A stretch of DNA of 64,000 nt from NCBI RefSeq assembly GCF_008801935.1, contig NZ_VZOT01000004.1:248001-312000 (forward strand), written 5' to 3'. Both the position numbers and the translations under genes were made by a program. Within the stretch, counting starts at the first letter, position 1; every line of letters begins with the position of its first letter. This document shows, in pieces, positions 1 through 9,563 of the stretch. The notes beneath the pieces are model-generated. The model worked only from the letters and a program-made list of their open reading frames with translations. It was not told the DNA's origin and searched no databases. Source of the stretch: Comamonas kerstersii (GTDB lineage Bacteria > Pseudomonadota > Gammaproteobacteria > Burkholderiales > Burkholderiaceae_C).

Positions 1-18
1 AAGTTGTCTCGGTAAATT

Positions 19-1008
19 TTAGGCAGCCGACTTGACGGGTGGCACCCAGCCTTTGCCGAGGTGCTCCACCAGCAAACGCGATGTCACTGGCAGGGCGTCA
101 AAGTCGCGCGCGACCAGGCTCAGCGTACGCTGGGCCCAGCTGTCGGTCAGTGGCACGCTCTTTAAGCGGCCCACGCCATGCATGAGTTCGAACGCGCGGT
201 CGGGGATGATGCCCACGCCCAGGCCGTTGTCGATCATGCGGCACATGGCATCCAGGCTTGTGACCTGAATGCGTTGTTGCAAGGGGCGGCCAGAGCGGGC
301 TGCCGCGCCGCGCATGGCCAGGCTGATGGAGCTGCCGCCCTGCAGGCCCACCACGTCCCATTCCAGCACTTCTTCAAACGAGATGTTTTCGCGCTTGGCC
401 AGGGGGTGGTCCTGTGGCACGACCAGCAGCAGGCGGTCAGTGCGGTAAGGCTTGGTCTGCAGGCCATTGGTATTGGCCTGGCCCATGTTGCAGATGCCGA
501 TGTCGGCTGTGCCTTCGTGCACAGCCTGCAGCACGTCGGCCGAGAGGTGCTCCTGCAGGTCAATCTTGATCTGGGGGTGGTCCTTGCTGAAGGCACCCAG
601 GTCTTCAGGCAGGAACTGCACGATGGCCGAGATGTTGGCGTGCATGCGCACATGGCCACGGATGCCGTCGGCGTACTCGGACAGCTCGCCCTGCATGCGC
701 TCCAGTCCGTACAGCACGTTGCGAGCGTGATGCAGCAGGCTTTCACCAGCGGGGGTCAGGGTCACGCCACGGCTGTGGCGGTAGAGCAGCGCGGTATCGA
801 CGGCCGCTTCCAAATCAGACAGGCGCTTGCTGACAGCAGAGGCGGCAATGTATTCGCGCTCAGCAGCGCGGCCAATGCTGCCCAGTTCGCACACGGCGAC
901 GAACAGTTGCAAGGAGGTCAGGTCGATACGACGAGCAAAACTGCGTTCGGAATTCTTCATGGCGGGGGGAATGTTTTCAGTCTTCTCGTTTTGAGAAGTT
1001 GATGTCAT
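19..1008 (-). CDS. LysR-family transcriptional regulator
   Basis: A 329-residue LysR-type regulator. The N-terminal winged helix-turn-helix starts near residue 28 (IDLTSLQLFVAVCELGSIG) and is followed by a periplasmic-binding-protein-like effector domain from about residue 115 to 320 with the usual LVVPQDHPLA and GLGVGIIPD segments. The extra 20 or so residues before the HTH are non-conserved, so a start at the internal Met17 (base 960) is possible; neither has a clear Shine-Dalgarno. It lies downstream of, and in the same direction as, the TonB receptor gene. LysR proteins often control neighbouring genes, but the target here is not known from sequence. Confidence 0.9.
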   Translation of the reverse strand: MTSTSQNEKTENIPPAMKNSERSFARRIDLTSLQLFVAVCELGSIGRAAEREYIAASAVSKRLSDLEAAVDTALLYRHSRGVTLTPAGESLLHHARNVLYGLERMQGELSEYADGIRGHVRMHANISAIVQFLPEDLGAFSKDHPQIKIDLQEHLSADVLQAVHEGTADIGICNMGQANTNGLQTKPYRTDRLLLVVPQDHPLAKRENISFEEVLEWDVVGLQGGSSISLAMRGAAARSGRPLQQRIQVTSLDAMCRMIDNGLGVGIIPDRAFELMHGVGRLKSVPLTDSWAQRTLSLVARDFDALPVTSRLLVEHLGKGWVPPVKSAA

Positions 1009-1174
1009 TTTGCGTCATGAAAATGCGTTTGTCATCGCGCGGTGCGAAGACGATGCCAGATAAAACGCAGGTCAGGCATCGCGTTTCACGATGTCTATGC
1101 TTTTTTCTTATTAAAAAGAGAGCGGTTAGTGCATATCAAATCTGGCTTTGATAAGCATTTGTGCTTAAAAATGG

Positions 1175-1220
1175 CAAAAATAAAGCGCAGGCAGCTCCTG
1201 ATTTGGGAGTGGTCTGCGCT
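1175..1220 (-). terminator. Terminator-like hairpin after the TonB receptor gene, repeat-derived
   Basis: On the minus strand an AGCGCAG...CTGCGCT stem with a GGAG/CTCC inner part is followed by TTTATTTTT, about 30 bases past the receptor stop codon. One arm (GGAGCTGCCTGCGCT) resembles the dispersed AGCTGCCAGCGCTTG repeat found elsewhere in the window. The 241-base gap 1009-1249 holds nothing else I recognise. Confidence 0.55.
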
Positions 1221-1249
1221 CAAAGGCGACCAGTCAGTCTGCTGCAAAT

Positions 1250-3388
1250 TTAGAAGTTGTAGCGCAGGTTTACGCCGGTAGCCCAGTTGCGGCCTTGTGC
1301 GCTTTCGTAATAGCGGCCGTTGCCATCGTTGACGATGACGGAGCCCACATAGTTGCGGTCAAACAGGTTGTCCACACGCGCAAACGCATGCAGGCGCCAG
1401 TCGCCCATATCCTTGGTGTAGCCCACGCTGGCCGAGGCAATGGTGAAGGCGGGTGCGGCTTCGCTGTTGCTGTCATTCACAAACACCTTGCTGGCGTGCT
1501 GTGCAGACAGGCCCAGCTTCCATGCAGGGGTCAGCTGGTAGCTGGTGGCCACAAACATGTTCTGCCTGGACAGGCCGGGCAGCTGATTGCCCATGGCAGC
1601 GTCCCCCGAAGCCTGGCGGAATGTGGCGTCCAGATAGGTGTAGGCCGCCTGCACTTGCCACTTTGGGGTCAGGTGCATATCGGCCTGCAGCTCTACGCCC
1701 TGGCGGCGGGTCTTGCCAGCGTTGCGGTAGGTGGTGCGGCCCCCGGTACCACCGGCGCTGACGATTTCATCGCTGGTCTGCGAGTGGAATACAGCAGCGC
1801 TCCACTGGCCCTTGACGCTGCCACGCAGGCGCTGGCGATAGCCCAGCTCATATTGGGTGCTCACGCTGGGCTGCAGGTTCAGGTTCAGACCATTGATGTT
1901 GTTAGGGCTGTAGGACAGCTCGGCAAAGGTCGGGGTTTCAAAGCCGCGGCCTACGCTGGCGTAGACGGTGTCATCCGGTGTGAGTGCATGGGCCAGCGAC
2001 ACCACGGGCAGCGCCTTGCGGTGCGTGACCTTGCCGGAGTCGTCGGGGTTACCTGATTGGATGAAGTTGTCCTGGGTATCAAACTTCACGCGGCTGTAGC
2101 GCAGGCCGGTGTCCAGCGTCCAGGTGGGGGCCAGCTTCCAGGTGGCCTGCACATAGGGGTCAATATTGGTGATGGTGTTTTTCTCATCACGGCGCAGTTC
2201 GCCTTTGATGCCAAGCGCTGTTGGGGCAGAAGCATTGCCGGTGTAGTTTCTATAGCCCTTGCGATCTTCAACGACCCGGTCGATTGCAATACCAGCCGTC
2301 AAGGTGACGGGTACAGGTGCTTCGCTGAAGTTTGCAGTCCAGCGTGCATCTACCCCAGCGTAGTTGCGAGACATGTCAATCACGCCGCCTGGATGCTTGG
2401 GGTTTTCTTGAATGGGATAGCCAGTGTCGGGGTTGGTCAAGGGAATGGACTGGTACTGTTCCATGGAACGGTGACCGGCATAGGCCATCAGCGCGATGCT
2501 GTGCGTGCCGCTGAGGCGGCGCTCGTACGTCATGCCGACCTGGGTTTGTTCCAGCGACTTGCGGGTGTTAAAACGCTCTGCCACCACGGAAGGCTGCTTG
2601 CGGTTGGCCAGGTATTGGTCCCATGTCAGCCCCTGCGGATCCTGCGCACTGGACTTCATGGTATTGGCCACCAGGGTCCAGCGGGCATCGTCGCCAATGG
2701 CGGCAGACAGCTTCACATTGCCCACATTGCGGTCAGCAGCGCTGTGCGCACGGTAGCCATCGGTCAGAAAGCGGCTGGCGCTGACCAGATAGCTCAGGCC
2801 CTGGGCGGTTTCGCCGCCGGCCTTGGCGGAAAAGCGCTTCTGGCCATTGCTGCCAAAGGCCACGCCAGCTTCCACAAAAGGCTTGCCTTCCGGTGTTTCG
2901 GTAAAGATGCTGACTACGCCGCCGGACGAGTTACCGTACAGGGCCGAGTAGGGGCCGCGCAGCACTTCGACGCGCTCAATGCTGCCAATATCGATGTGCG
3001 AGAGCGAGCCCTGGCCATCAGGCATGGTGGCAGGGATGTTGTCGACATACAGACGTACACCACGCACGCCAAAAGTGGAACGTGCACCATAGCCGCGGAT
3101 CGAAAGCTGCAAGTCCTGTGCGTAGTTCTGGCGGTTCTTGATCTGCAGGCCGGGTACGCTGGCCAGACCTTCGGATAGGTTGACCTGCAGCTGGTGTTCA
3201 CGCATGTGCTCACCGTCCAGCACGGTGGCCGAGGTGGGCAGGGACTGCAGGCTGGCTCCATTGGTGGCTGAGCGGATTTCCACGGTATCCAGTGTGGGGG
3301 GCGTCTCTTGCGCCCAAGCGCTCAGGCTCAAGCCACTGAGCAAAATGGCAATGGCCTGGCTTTGGGTGGAGCGGGGAAAGGAATGCAT
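1250..3388 (-). CDS. TonB-dependent outer-membrane receptor, PqqU/YncD-like (probable PQQ uptake)
   Basis: A 712-residue TonB-dependent receptor. Residues 1-26 form a signal peptide ending in SLSAWA; the plug domain follows, then a C-terminal 22-strand barrel ending in phenylalanine (NLRYNF). It shares many near-identical blocks with E. coli YncD, known as the PQQ receptor PqqU, as I remember that sequence: NRQNYAQDLQLSIRG, IPATMPDGQG, HPGGVI, KGELRRDEKN, GRGFETPT, GGRTTYRNAGKTRRQG and YVGSVIVND. The frame extends upstream to 3562, but that part is not signal-like and crosses a terminator, so the ATG at 3388 is chosen. The gene upstream (3574-5991) encodes a PQQ-dependent dehydrogenase, which fits PQQ import into the periplasm. 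The substrate is inferred, not shown. Confidence 0.93.
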   Translation of the reverse strand: MHSFPRSTQSQAIAILLSGLSLSAWAQETPPTLDTVEIRSATNGASLQSLPTSATVLDGEHMREHQLQVNLSEGLASVPGLQIKNRQNYAQDLQLSIRGYGARSTFGVRGVRLYVDNIPATMPDGQGSLSHIDIGSIERVEVLRGPYSALYGNSSGGVVSIFTETPEGKPFVEAGVAFGSNGQKRFSAKAGGETAQGLSYLVSASRFLTDGYRAHSAADRNVGNVKLSAAIGDDARWTLVANTMKSSAQDPQGLTWDQYLANRKQPSVVAERFNTRKSLEQTQVGMTYERRLSGTHSIALMAYAGHRSMEQYQSIPLTNPDTGYPIQENPKHPGGVIDMSRNYAGVDARWTANFSEAPVPVTLTAGIAIDRVVEDRKGYRNYTGNASAPTALGIKGELRRDEKNTITNIDPYVQATWKLAPTWTLDTGLRYSRVKFDTQDNFIQSGNPDDSGKVTHRKALPVVSLAHALTPDDTVYASVGRGFETPTFAELSYSPNNINGLNLNLQPSVSTQYELGYRQRLRGSVKGQWSAAVFHSQTSDEIVSAGGTGGRTTYRNAGKTRRQGVELQADMHLTPKWQVQAAYTYLDATFRQASGDAAMGNQLPGLSRQNMFVATSYQLTPAWKLGLSAQHASKVFVNDSNSEAAPAFTIASASVGYTKDMGDWRLHAFARVDNLFDRNYVGSVIVNDGNGRYYESAQGRNWATGVNLRYNF

Positions 3389-3525
3389 GTTTCTGAAAAA
3401 GATAAAGCTGCTTGCAAGGTGCGCAAGCATTCGTCGGCAAATCGTAGGTTCTGGCGACGCATGTCCTGTGGGCTGGCTCCAGAGCCCATGCATGCAGCAT
3501 AGGCTTGCAGTGGCCTGCCACACAT

Positions 3526-3558
3526 AAAAAAGGGTGGCTGATACGCCACCCTTTTTTT
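3526..3558 (-). terminator. Rho-independent terminator after the PQQ dehydrogenase gene
   Basis: Perfect stem AGGGTGGC/GCCACCCT with a short loop and flanking A and T tracts on both sides, 16 bases past the dehydrogenase stop codon. It can work in either direction and separates the dehydrogenase from the receptor gene, so the receptor (start 3388) should have its own promoter in 3389-3525. Confidence 0.9.
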
Positions 3559-3573
3559 GCATGGTCGCAGTGC

Positions 3574-5991
3574 TTATTGCTTGGGCAGCGCGAAGGCGAT
3601 CACGTAGTCACCCTTTTCCGGGGTCATGCGTGCACCGCCCGCAGAGACCACCACAAACTGGCGGCCCGACTCTGGCGAGAGGTAGGACATGGGGGTCGCC
3701 TGCGCGCCCACGGGCATGCGGTACTTCCACACTTCCTTGCCAGTCTTGTTGTCAAAGGCACGGATGTAACGGTCCATGGAGCCTGCAAAGAAGGTCAGGC
3801 CACCGGCTGTGGTGATGGGGCCGGACAGCGAAGGCATGCCCACGGGGATGGTGGCATCCACGGTCACACCAGCCATTTGCGAGCCAGCCACGGTGCCCAG
3901 AGGCACTTGCCAGGCGATGCTCTTGGTGTTCATGTCGATGGCGGTCAGATTGCCCCACGAAGGCTGGTGGCAAGGCAGGCCCAGGAAGGAATTGAACGCA
4001 CCACGGATCGACTGGAAGGGGGTGCCTTCCTGGACGTGGGTGGCCCATGCCGACTTGTGCATGCCGTCTTCTGCCTTGAGCTTGGCCAGCATGTCCGCAG
4101 CCTGGTCCTGAGGTGCCAGGAAGCCGATCTGTGGCATGCGCATGTCGTTGACGAAGTACATGTTGGTACGTGGGTCAAACGCATGGCCGCCCCAGTTGAA
4201 GCCACCGTAGTAACCGGGGTAGATGAGGGTCATCTTGTCGGTCAGCTTGGTGTAGGGGCCTTCATAGTTCAGCTGCTTGAACTTGATGCGGCAGTACAGC
4301 TGGTCAAACATGGTGGCGCCCCACATGTCGGCCTCGCTCAGCTCCATGGGCGCTACCTGGGGCATGCCTGTGGAGAAGGGCTGGGTGGCCGAAGCCGGTG
4401 CATCACCTGCCATGGTGGCTTGCGACACGGGCAGCTCTTGCACCTCAGCCAGAGGCTGGCCATTGGTACGGTCCAGCAGGAACAGCTGGTGGGTCTTGGT
4501 GGCGGCCACCAGCGCCTTGTTCATGCCGCCCTTGCCGTCTGGCAGGTCCATCAAAGTGGGAGGGGTGCCGTTGTCATAGTCCCAGGTGTCCATGTGCAGG
4601 GTCTGGTACTTCCAGGCCAGCTTGCCGGTCTTGGCATCGAGCGCGACCATGGAGGTCGAGAACTCATTCATCTCTGGCGTGCGGTGGGCACCCCAGAAGT
4701 CAGGCGTGGCATTGCCCAGTGGCAGGTACACCTGATCCAGTTCGGCGTCATAGGAGCCGTTGGACCAGAAGTTGGGTGTGCCCTTGGTATAGGTTTCACC
4801 ATCGGCAGGCAGCTTGGTGTTGGCTGCATTGCCCAGGTCCCAAGCCCAGTCCAATGTGCCGTCTACGAGGTTGTAGGCACGCACTACGCCCGAAGGCTGT
4901 TCGGTCTTCTTGCCGTCCCAGACCCAGCCGCCAATGACCACGCGGTCATCCGCCACCAGAGGCTGGGAGGTAGGCATGTAATAGAAGTCCTGGTACTCAC
5001 CCATGCCAACGCTCAGGTCGGTATAACCCTTGTCGGTGTCGCCAAAGCTCTGGCAGATCTCGCCAGTTTGCGCATCCAGTGCCCACATGCGAGCCTGCTT
5101 GTCGGTGGTGATGATGCGTGCTTCGCACTTGCCAGCAGGTGCTTGCGGGTTGGCAGCCTTGGCTTGTTGCAGTGCGGGCATTTCGTAGTAGGCTACGCCA
5201 CGGCAGCGGCTCCACCACTTGTTTTCCTTGGCCTGTGGGTCAAAGCTCCACTTTTCTTCGCCGGTTTCGGCGTTCAGTGCAATCACCTTGTTCTGTGGTG
5301 TGCACAGGTAGACTGAGTCACCGACCTGGATCGGGGTGTTCTGGTCTTCATTGCCGCCGCCAGTTTGTGCGCCGGTGCGGTATGTCCATGCCACTTCCAG
5401 CTGGTCGACGTTGTCGGCATTGATCTGGTCAAAAGCCGCAAAGCGCTGGCTGGCAGCATTGCCACCGTAGTATTTCCAGCTGTTGGCTTCACTCTGAGCA
5501 TCGGTCACCAGAGGTATATCGTTGACGATGTCCACACCCTTGCTGGCTGTGTTCTCAATGGTGTTGTGTGGAGTGGTCAGCGATGCCGCGCCAGCTACCA
5601 GTACGACAGCTTGAACGGCTGCAGCGGGCATTGCCAGCTTTTTGGCTTCAGGACGCAGGCTGCGTACTGCCAGCGCAGCTACAAAACCCAGCACCAGCAC
5701 GGGAGCGAGGCGAGGCACAAGACCCCAGAACGCGGTGCCGACTTCGGCCAGCGCCCATACAGCGGTTCCAATGACGACGACGAGGTACAGCAGGCCGCCC
5801 TGGGCTTTGCCGCGCACCAGCAGTGCGCCGGATACCAGCGTGGCCAGACCTGCGATCAGGTAGTACCAGGAGCCGCCCAGCGTGGCCAGGCGTAATCCGC
5901 CCAGCAGCAGTGCCAGGCCAACCAGGGCCAGTACTACGCCAAAAATGCGCACCCACATGGGGGTAGGCGCAGGAGTAGAGGGGGTAGACAT
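3574..5991 (-). CDS. Membrane-bound PQQ-dependent dehydrogenase, glucose/quinate/shikimate family
   Basis: An 805-residue quinoprotein close in length to E. coli Gcd (796). Residues 1-140 contain about five transmembrane helices; the rest is a periplasmic eight-bladed PQQ propeller. PQQ-family signatures are visible: NSWKYYGGNAASQRFAAFDQ near residue 165, then W-repeat motifs such as AYNLVDGTLDWAWDLG and LTAIDMNTKSIAWQVPLGT. Such enzymes oxidise aldoses, quinate or shikimate in the periplasm and pass electrons to ubiquinone. The sequence does not let me choose the substrate; quinate or shikimate is plausible in an organism of this group. The ATG at 5991 has GGAA at a fitting distance. A long AT-rich region with a palindrome precedes it. 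Confidence 0.93.
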   Translation of the reverse strand: MSTPSTPAPTPMWVRIFGVVLALVGLALLLGGLRLATLGGSWYYLIAGLATLVSGALLVRGKAQGGLLYLVVVIGTAVWALAEVGTAFWGLVPRLAPVLVLGFVAALAVRSLRPEAKKLAMPAAAVQAVVLVAGAASLTTPHNTIENTASKGVDIVNDIPLVTDAQSEANSWKYYGGNAASQRFAAFDQINADNVDQLEVAWTYRTGAQTGGGNEDQNTPIQVGDSVYLCTPQNKVIALNAETGEEKWSFDPQAKENKWWSRCRGVAYYEMPALQQAKAANPQAPAGKCEARIITTDKQARMWALDAQTGEICQSFGDTDKGYTDLSVGMGEYQDFYYMPTSQPLVADDRVVIGGWVWDGKKTEQPSGVVRAYNLVDGTLDWAWDLGNAANTKLPADGETYTKGTPNFWSNGSYDAELDQVYLPLGNATPDFWGAHRTPEMNEFSTSMVALDAKTGKLAWKYQTLHMDTWDYDNGTPPTLMDLPDGKGGMNKALVAATKTHQLFLLDRTNGQPLAEVQELPVSQATMAGDAPASATQPFSTGMPQVAPMELSEADMWGATMFDQLYCRIKFKQLNYEGPYTKLTDKMTLIYPGYYGGFNWGGHAFDPRTNMYFVNDMRMPQIGFLAPQDQAADMLAKLKAEDGMHKSAWATHVQEGTPFQSIRGAFNSFLGLPCHQPSWGNLTAIDMNTKSIAWQVPLGTVAGSQMAGVTVDATIPVGMPSLSGPITTAGGLTFFAGSMDRYIRAFDNKTGKEVWKYRMPVGAQATPMSYLSPESGRQFVVVSAGGARMTPEKGDYVIAFALPKQ

Positions 5992-6250
5992 AGCAATTCC
6001 ACAAATTTCTAAAGTGTGGCGATTCTAGGAATGCTGGGCTTTTCTTGCTGGGCGTCTTATATAAGAGTTGGTGATGTGTGGAGCCTTACTGCGGAAACCT
6101 TTGGTTTTGCTTTCCAAGGGTTAACCCTTTGTATATAAGTCATTGTTTTATAAAGATTGATTGATTTTCTGAAATTTCTGAAATCGCATTAATTTGATTA
6201 AAACCTTGATTTATGCAGGCTTATTGCGTCAATCCATAGAAAGCAGGCAA
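5992..6250. promoter_or_regulatory. AT-rich upstream region of the PQQ dehydrogenase with a 14-bp palindrome
   Basis: No gene in this 260-base stretch. It is much richer in A and T than the flanking genes. It contains a perfect palindrome AAGGGTTAACCCTT (6116-6129), TATATAAG-type sequences near 6058 and 6132, and a tandem repeat of TTTCTGAAA (about 6166-6183). It presumably carries the dehydrogenase promoter and operator; the binding protein is unknown. Confidence 0.45.
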
Positions 6251-6277
6251 GAAAAAACCCCGCCAGGGCGGGGTTTG
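6251..6277 (-). terminator. Rho-independent terminator of dnaJ
   Basis: On the minus strand AACCCCGCC-CTG-GCGGGGTT followed by TTTTC, just past the dnaJ stop codon at 6294. Confidence 0.9.
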
Positions 6278-6293
6278 CAGTGAGGTTGTGGCT

Positions 6294-7418
6294 TTAGCTA
6301 AAGAAACGCTTGAGCTTGTCTGTCCAGCTGTCTGCGCTGGGCGAGTGCTTGCTGCCACCCTTTTTCAGAGATTCTTCCAGCTCGCGCAGCAGCTTGCGCT
6401 GGTACTCCGTCAGCTTCACGGGTGTTTCCACCACGATGTGGCAGTACAGGTCACCGGGGTAGCTGGAGCGCACACCCTTGATGCCCTTGCCACGCAGGCG
6501 GAACTGCTTGCCAGCCTGGGTGCCTTCGGGGATGTCAATCGCCACCTTGCCTTGCAGGGTCGGCACTTCAATCTCACCGCCCAGCGCTGCCGTGATAAAG
6601 CTCACGGGCACCTGGCAGTGCAGGTCATCGCCGTCGCGCTCAAAGATGTCGTGTTCCTTGACGCGAATTTCGATGTACAGGTCGCCGGGAGGGCCGCCGT
6701 TGACGCCGGGCTCGCCATTGCCGCTGGAGCGGATGCGCATGCCATCGTCGATACCCGCGGGAATCTTGACCTCCAGCGTCTTCTGGCGCTTGATCTTGCC
6801 TTGGCCGCTGCAGCTTGGGCATGGCTCGGGAATGATCTTGCCCGTGCCACGGCAGTGGGGGCAGGTCTGCTGGACGCTGAAGAAGCCCTGGCGCATCTGC
6901 ACCGAGCCCTGACCACCGCAAGTGGTACAGGTCTTGGGGCTGGTGCCGGGCTTGGCACCGCTGCCATGGCAGGTATCGCAGCTGTCCCAGCTGGGGATGC
7001 GAATCTGGGCATCCTTGCCCTTGGCCGCTTCCTCCAGGGTGATGTCCATGGAGTAGCTCAGATCATTGCCGCGATAGACCTGGCGACCGCCGCGTGTGCG
7101 TGCGCCGCCGAACATATCGCCAAAGATGTCGCCAAAAGCTTCGGCGAAACCGCCGGCACCAAAGCCGCCGCCCATGCCACTGTTGGGGTCTACGCCGGCA
7201 TGGCCGTACTGGTCATAGGCTGCGCGCTTCTGACCGTCCGAGAGCATCTCGTAGGCCTCTTTGACCTCCTTGAACTTCTCTTCGGCTTCCTTGCCTTTTT
7301 CACCCTGATTGCGGTCAGGGTGGTACTTCATGGCCAGCTTGCGGTAGGCCTTCTTGATTTCATCGTCCGAGGCCGTCTTGGAGACGCCCAGAACTTCGTA
7401 ATAGTCGCGTTTGGACAT
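6294..7418 (-). CDS. dnaJ: Chaperone protein DnaJ (Hsp40)
   Basis: A 374-residue class I Hsp40 co-chaperone that stimulates the DnaK ATPase and delivers unfolded substrates in the cytoplasm. The J domain covers residues 1-70 with the HPD triad (KYHPDRN). A Gly/Phe-rich linker follows, then four CxxCxGxG zinc motifs ([32 protein letters not shown]) and the C-terminal substrate-binding domains. It is the last gene of grpE-dnaK-dnaJ, 98 bases after dnaK, and ends at a strong terminator. Confidence 0.98.
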   Translation of the reverse strand: MSKRDYYEVLGVSKTASDDEIKKAYRKLAMKYHPDRNQGEKGKEAEEKFKEVKEAYEMLSDGQKRAAYDQYGHAGVDPNSGMGGGFGAGGFAEAFGDIFGDMFGGARTRGGRQVYRGNDLSYSMDITLEEAAKGKDAQIRIPSWDSCDTCHGSGAKPGTSPKTCTTCGGQGSVQMRQGFFSVQQTCPHCRGTGKIIPEPCPSCSGQGKIKRQKTLEVKIPAGIDDGMRIRSSGNGEPGVNGGPPGDLYIEIRVKEHDIFERDGDDLHCQVPVSFITAALGGEIEVPTLQGKVAIDIPEGTQAGKQFRLRGKGIKGVRSSYPGDLYCHIVVETPVKLTEYQRKLLRELEESLKKGGSKHSPSADSWTDKLKRFFS

Positions 7419-7516
7419 GTGATGTGCAGCCGGTTAAAACAGGAACGCCGCGCAAGTCGCCCCAGTTGAGGCGGCAGCGCGGCGGCAAGCGGTCAGGAAT
7501 GCCGCTCTGCGTCCAA

Positions 7517-9457
7517 TTACTTCTTCACTTCCTTGACTTCAGCGTCTACGATGTCGTCGTCGCCGGAGCCTGCGGGCTTGGCCTGTGCAGCTTCTGCACC
7601 AGCTTCGGCAGCGCCGCCTGCAGCTGCCGCAGCCTGGGCTTCGGCGTAGACCTTCTCGCCCAGCTTCTGGCTGGCAGTCATCAGGGCAGTGGTCTTGGCC
7701 TCGATGGCGTCCTTGTCGGAACCATTCAGGGCTTCTTCCAGATCCTTGACGGCAGCTTCAATCGCTTCCTTCTCGGCAGCTTCCAGCTTGTCGCCGTGCT
7801 CGCCCAGGCTCTTCTTGACGCTGTGGACAGCGGCTTCGCCCTGGTTCTTGGCCTGCACCAGCTCCAGCTTCTTCTTGTCTTCTGCGGCGTTCAGTTCCGC
7901 GTCCTTGACCATCTGCTGGATTTCTTCTTCCGACAGACCGGAGTTGGCCTTGATGGTGATCTTGTTTTCCTTGCCAGTGCCCTTGTCCTTGGCGGACACG
8001 TTCAGGATACCGTTGGCGTCGATGTCAAAAGTCACCTCAATCTGGGGCGTGCCGCGAGGAGCGGAAGGAATGCCTTCCAGGTTGAATTCACCCAGCAGCT
8101 TGTTGCCCGAAGCCATCTCACGCTCGCCCTGGTAGACCTTGATGGTCACTGCAGGCTGGTTGTCCTCAGCGGTTGAGAAAGTCTGCGAGAACTTGGTGGG
8201 AATGGTCGTGTTCTTGGTGATCATCTTGGTCATGACGCCGCCCAGGGTTTCGATACCCAGAGACAGAGGGGTCACGTCCAGCAGCAGCACGTCGGAACGC
8301 TCACCACCCAGCACCTGGCCTTGCACGGCAGCACCCACGGCCACGGCTTCGTCAGGGTTCACGTCCTTGCGGGGATCCTTGCCGAAGAATTCCTTGACCT
8401 TTTCCTGCACTTTGGGCATGCGGCTCATACCACCGACCAGGATCACGTCCTGAATGTCAGACACAGAGATACCTGCGTCCTTGATGGCAGTGCGGCAGGG
8501 AGCGATGGTGCGCTCGATCAGGTCTTCCACCAGCGATTCCAGCTTGGCGCGGGTCAGCTTCAGGTTCAGGTGCTTGGGACCGGAGGCGTCAGCCGTGATG
8601 TAGGGCAGGTTGATGTCGGTCTGTGTGGAGTTCGACAGCTCGATCTTGGCCTTTTCAGCAGCTTCCTTCAGGCGTTGCAGCGCCAGCACGTCCTTGGTCA
8701 GGTCTACGCCTTGCTCTTTCTTGAACTCGGCAATGATGTAGTCAATGATGCGCTGGTCAAAGTCTTCGCCGCCCAGGAAGGTGTCGCCGTTGGTCGACAG
8801 CACTTCGAACTGCTTTTCGCCGTCCACGTCAGCGATTTCGATGATGGACACGTCGAACGTACCGCCACCCAGGTCATACACGGCAATCTTGCGGTCGCCC
8901 TTGCCAGCCTTGTCCAGGCCGAAGGCCAGTGCAGCAGCAGTAGGCTCGTTGATGATGCGCTTGACTTCCAGACCTGCGATGCGGCCGGCGTCCTTGGTCG
9001 CCTGACGCTGTGCGTCGTTGAAGTAGGCAGGCACGGTGATCACGGCTTCGGTCACGGGCTCGCCCAGGAAGTCCTCAGCGGTCTTCTTCATCTTGCGCAG
9101 CACTTCTGCGGAGATCTGGGGAGGTGCCAGCTTCTGGCCGCGCACTTCCACCCAGGCGTCGCCGTTGTCAGCCTTGGTGATGGTGAAGGGCATCAGGTCG
9201 ATGTCCTTTTGCACTTCCTTTTCGTCGAACTTGCGGCCAATCAGACGCTTGGCGGCAAAGATGGTGTTCTTGGGGTTGGTGACAGCTTGACGCTTGGCAG
9301 ATGCACCCACCAGAATCTCACCGTCTTCCAGGTAAGCAACGATCGAAGGCGTGGTGCGCGCACCTTCGCTGTTTTCGATCACGCGGGTGTTGTTGCCTTC
9401 CATCACAGCCACGCAGCTGTTGGTGGTGCCCAGGTCAATACCGATAATTTTTCCCAT
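7517..9457 (-). CDS. dnaK: Chaperone protein DnaK (Hsp70)
   Basis: A 646-residue Hsp70 of standard length. The ATPase domain begins with [14 protein letters not shown] and contains [12 protein letters not shown] and VGGMSRMP. The interdomain linker [17 protein letters not shown] is near residue 390, followed by the peptide-binding beta-sandwich and the helical lid. The C terminus is rich in Ala and Gly and ends in an acidic [14 protein letters not shown] tail. It folds nascent and heat-damaged proteins with DnaJ and GrpE. A sigma-32-like promoter lies in the 106-base gap upstream. Confidence 0.99.
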   Translation of the reverse strand: MGKIIGIDLGTTNSCVAVMEGNNTRVIENSEGARTTPSIVAYLEDGEILVGASAKRQAVTNPKNTIFAAKRLIGRKFDEKEVQKDIDLMPFTITKADNGDAWVEVRGQKLAPPQISAEVLRKMKKTAEDFLGEPVTEAVITVPAYFNDAQRQATKDAGRIAGLEVKRIINEPTAAALAFGLDKAGKGDRKIAVYDLGGGTFDVSIIEIADVDGEKQFEVLSTNGDTFLGGEDFDQRIIDYIIAEFKKEQGVDLTKDVLALQRLKEAAEKAKIELSNSTQTDINLPYITADASGPKHLNLKLTRAKLESLVEDLIERTIAPCRTAIKDAGISVSDIQDVILVGGMSRMPKVQEKVKEFFGKDPRKDVNPDEAVAVGAAVQGQVLGGERSDVLLLDVTPLSLGIETLGGVMTKMITKNTTIPTKFSQTFSTAEDNQPAVTIKVYQGEREMASGNKLLGEFNLEGIPSAPRGTPQIEVTFDIDANGILNVSAKDKGTGKENKITIKANSGLSEEEIQQMVKDAELNAAEDKKKLELVQAKNQGEAAVHSVKKSLGEHGDKLEAAEKEAIEAAVKDLEEALNGSDKDAIEAKTTALMTASQKLGEKVYAEAQAAAAAGGAAEAGAEAAQAKPAGSGDDDIVDAEVKEVKK

Positions 9458-9500
9458 TTGAATGCTCCGAATTCTGAAATTTGTTGGTCGATTGGCTTGT

Positions 9501-9528
9501 AACTAAGGGTTGTGCCGGAGGTTTCAAG
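9501..9528 (-). promoter_or_regulatory. Probable sigma-32 promoter of dnaK
   Basis: Minus strand: CTTGAAA (9522-9528), 12-base spacer, then CCCTTAGTT (9509-9501). The -35 matches the heat-shock consensus exactly and the -10 partly (CCCC-T type). It lies 44-71 bases upstream of the dnaK ATG, so dnaK-dnaJ may be transcribed separately from grpE. Confidence 0.6.
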
Positions 9529-9563
9529 TCAATCGATGAAATTTTTTTGTGGCTGCTATGCGC

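Noticed and set aside
3389..3562. N-terminal extension of the TonB receptor to an ATG at 3562
   Set aside because: It crosses the terminator at 3526-3558 and would bury the clear signal peptide that begins at 3388.
3505..5316. Long plus-strand open frame of about 600 codons opposite the PQQ dehydrogenase
   Set aside because: Antisense frame caused by high GC3 in the real gene; composition is His/Gly/Val-rich with no family features.
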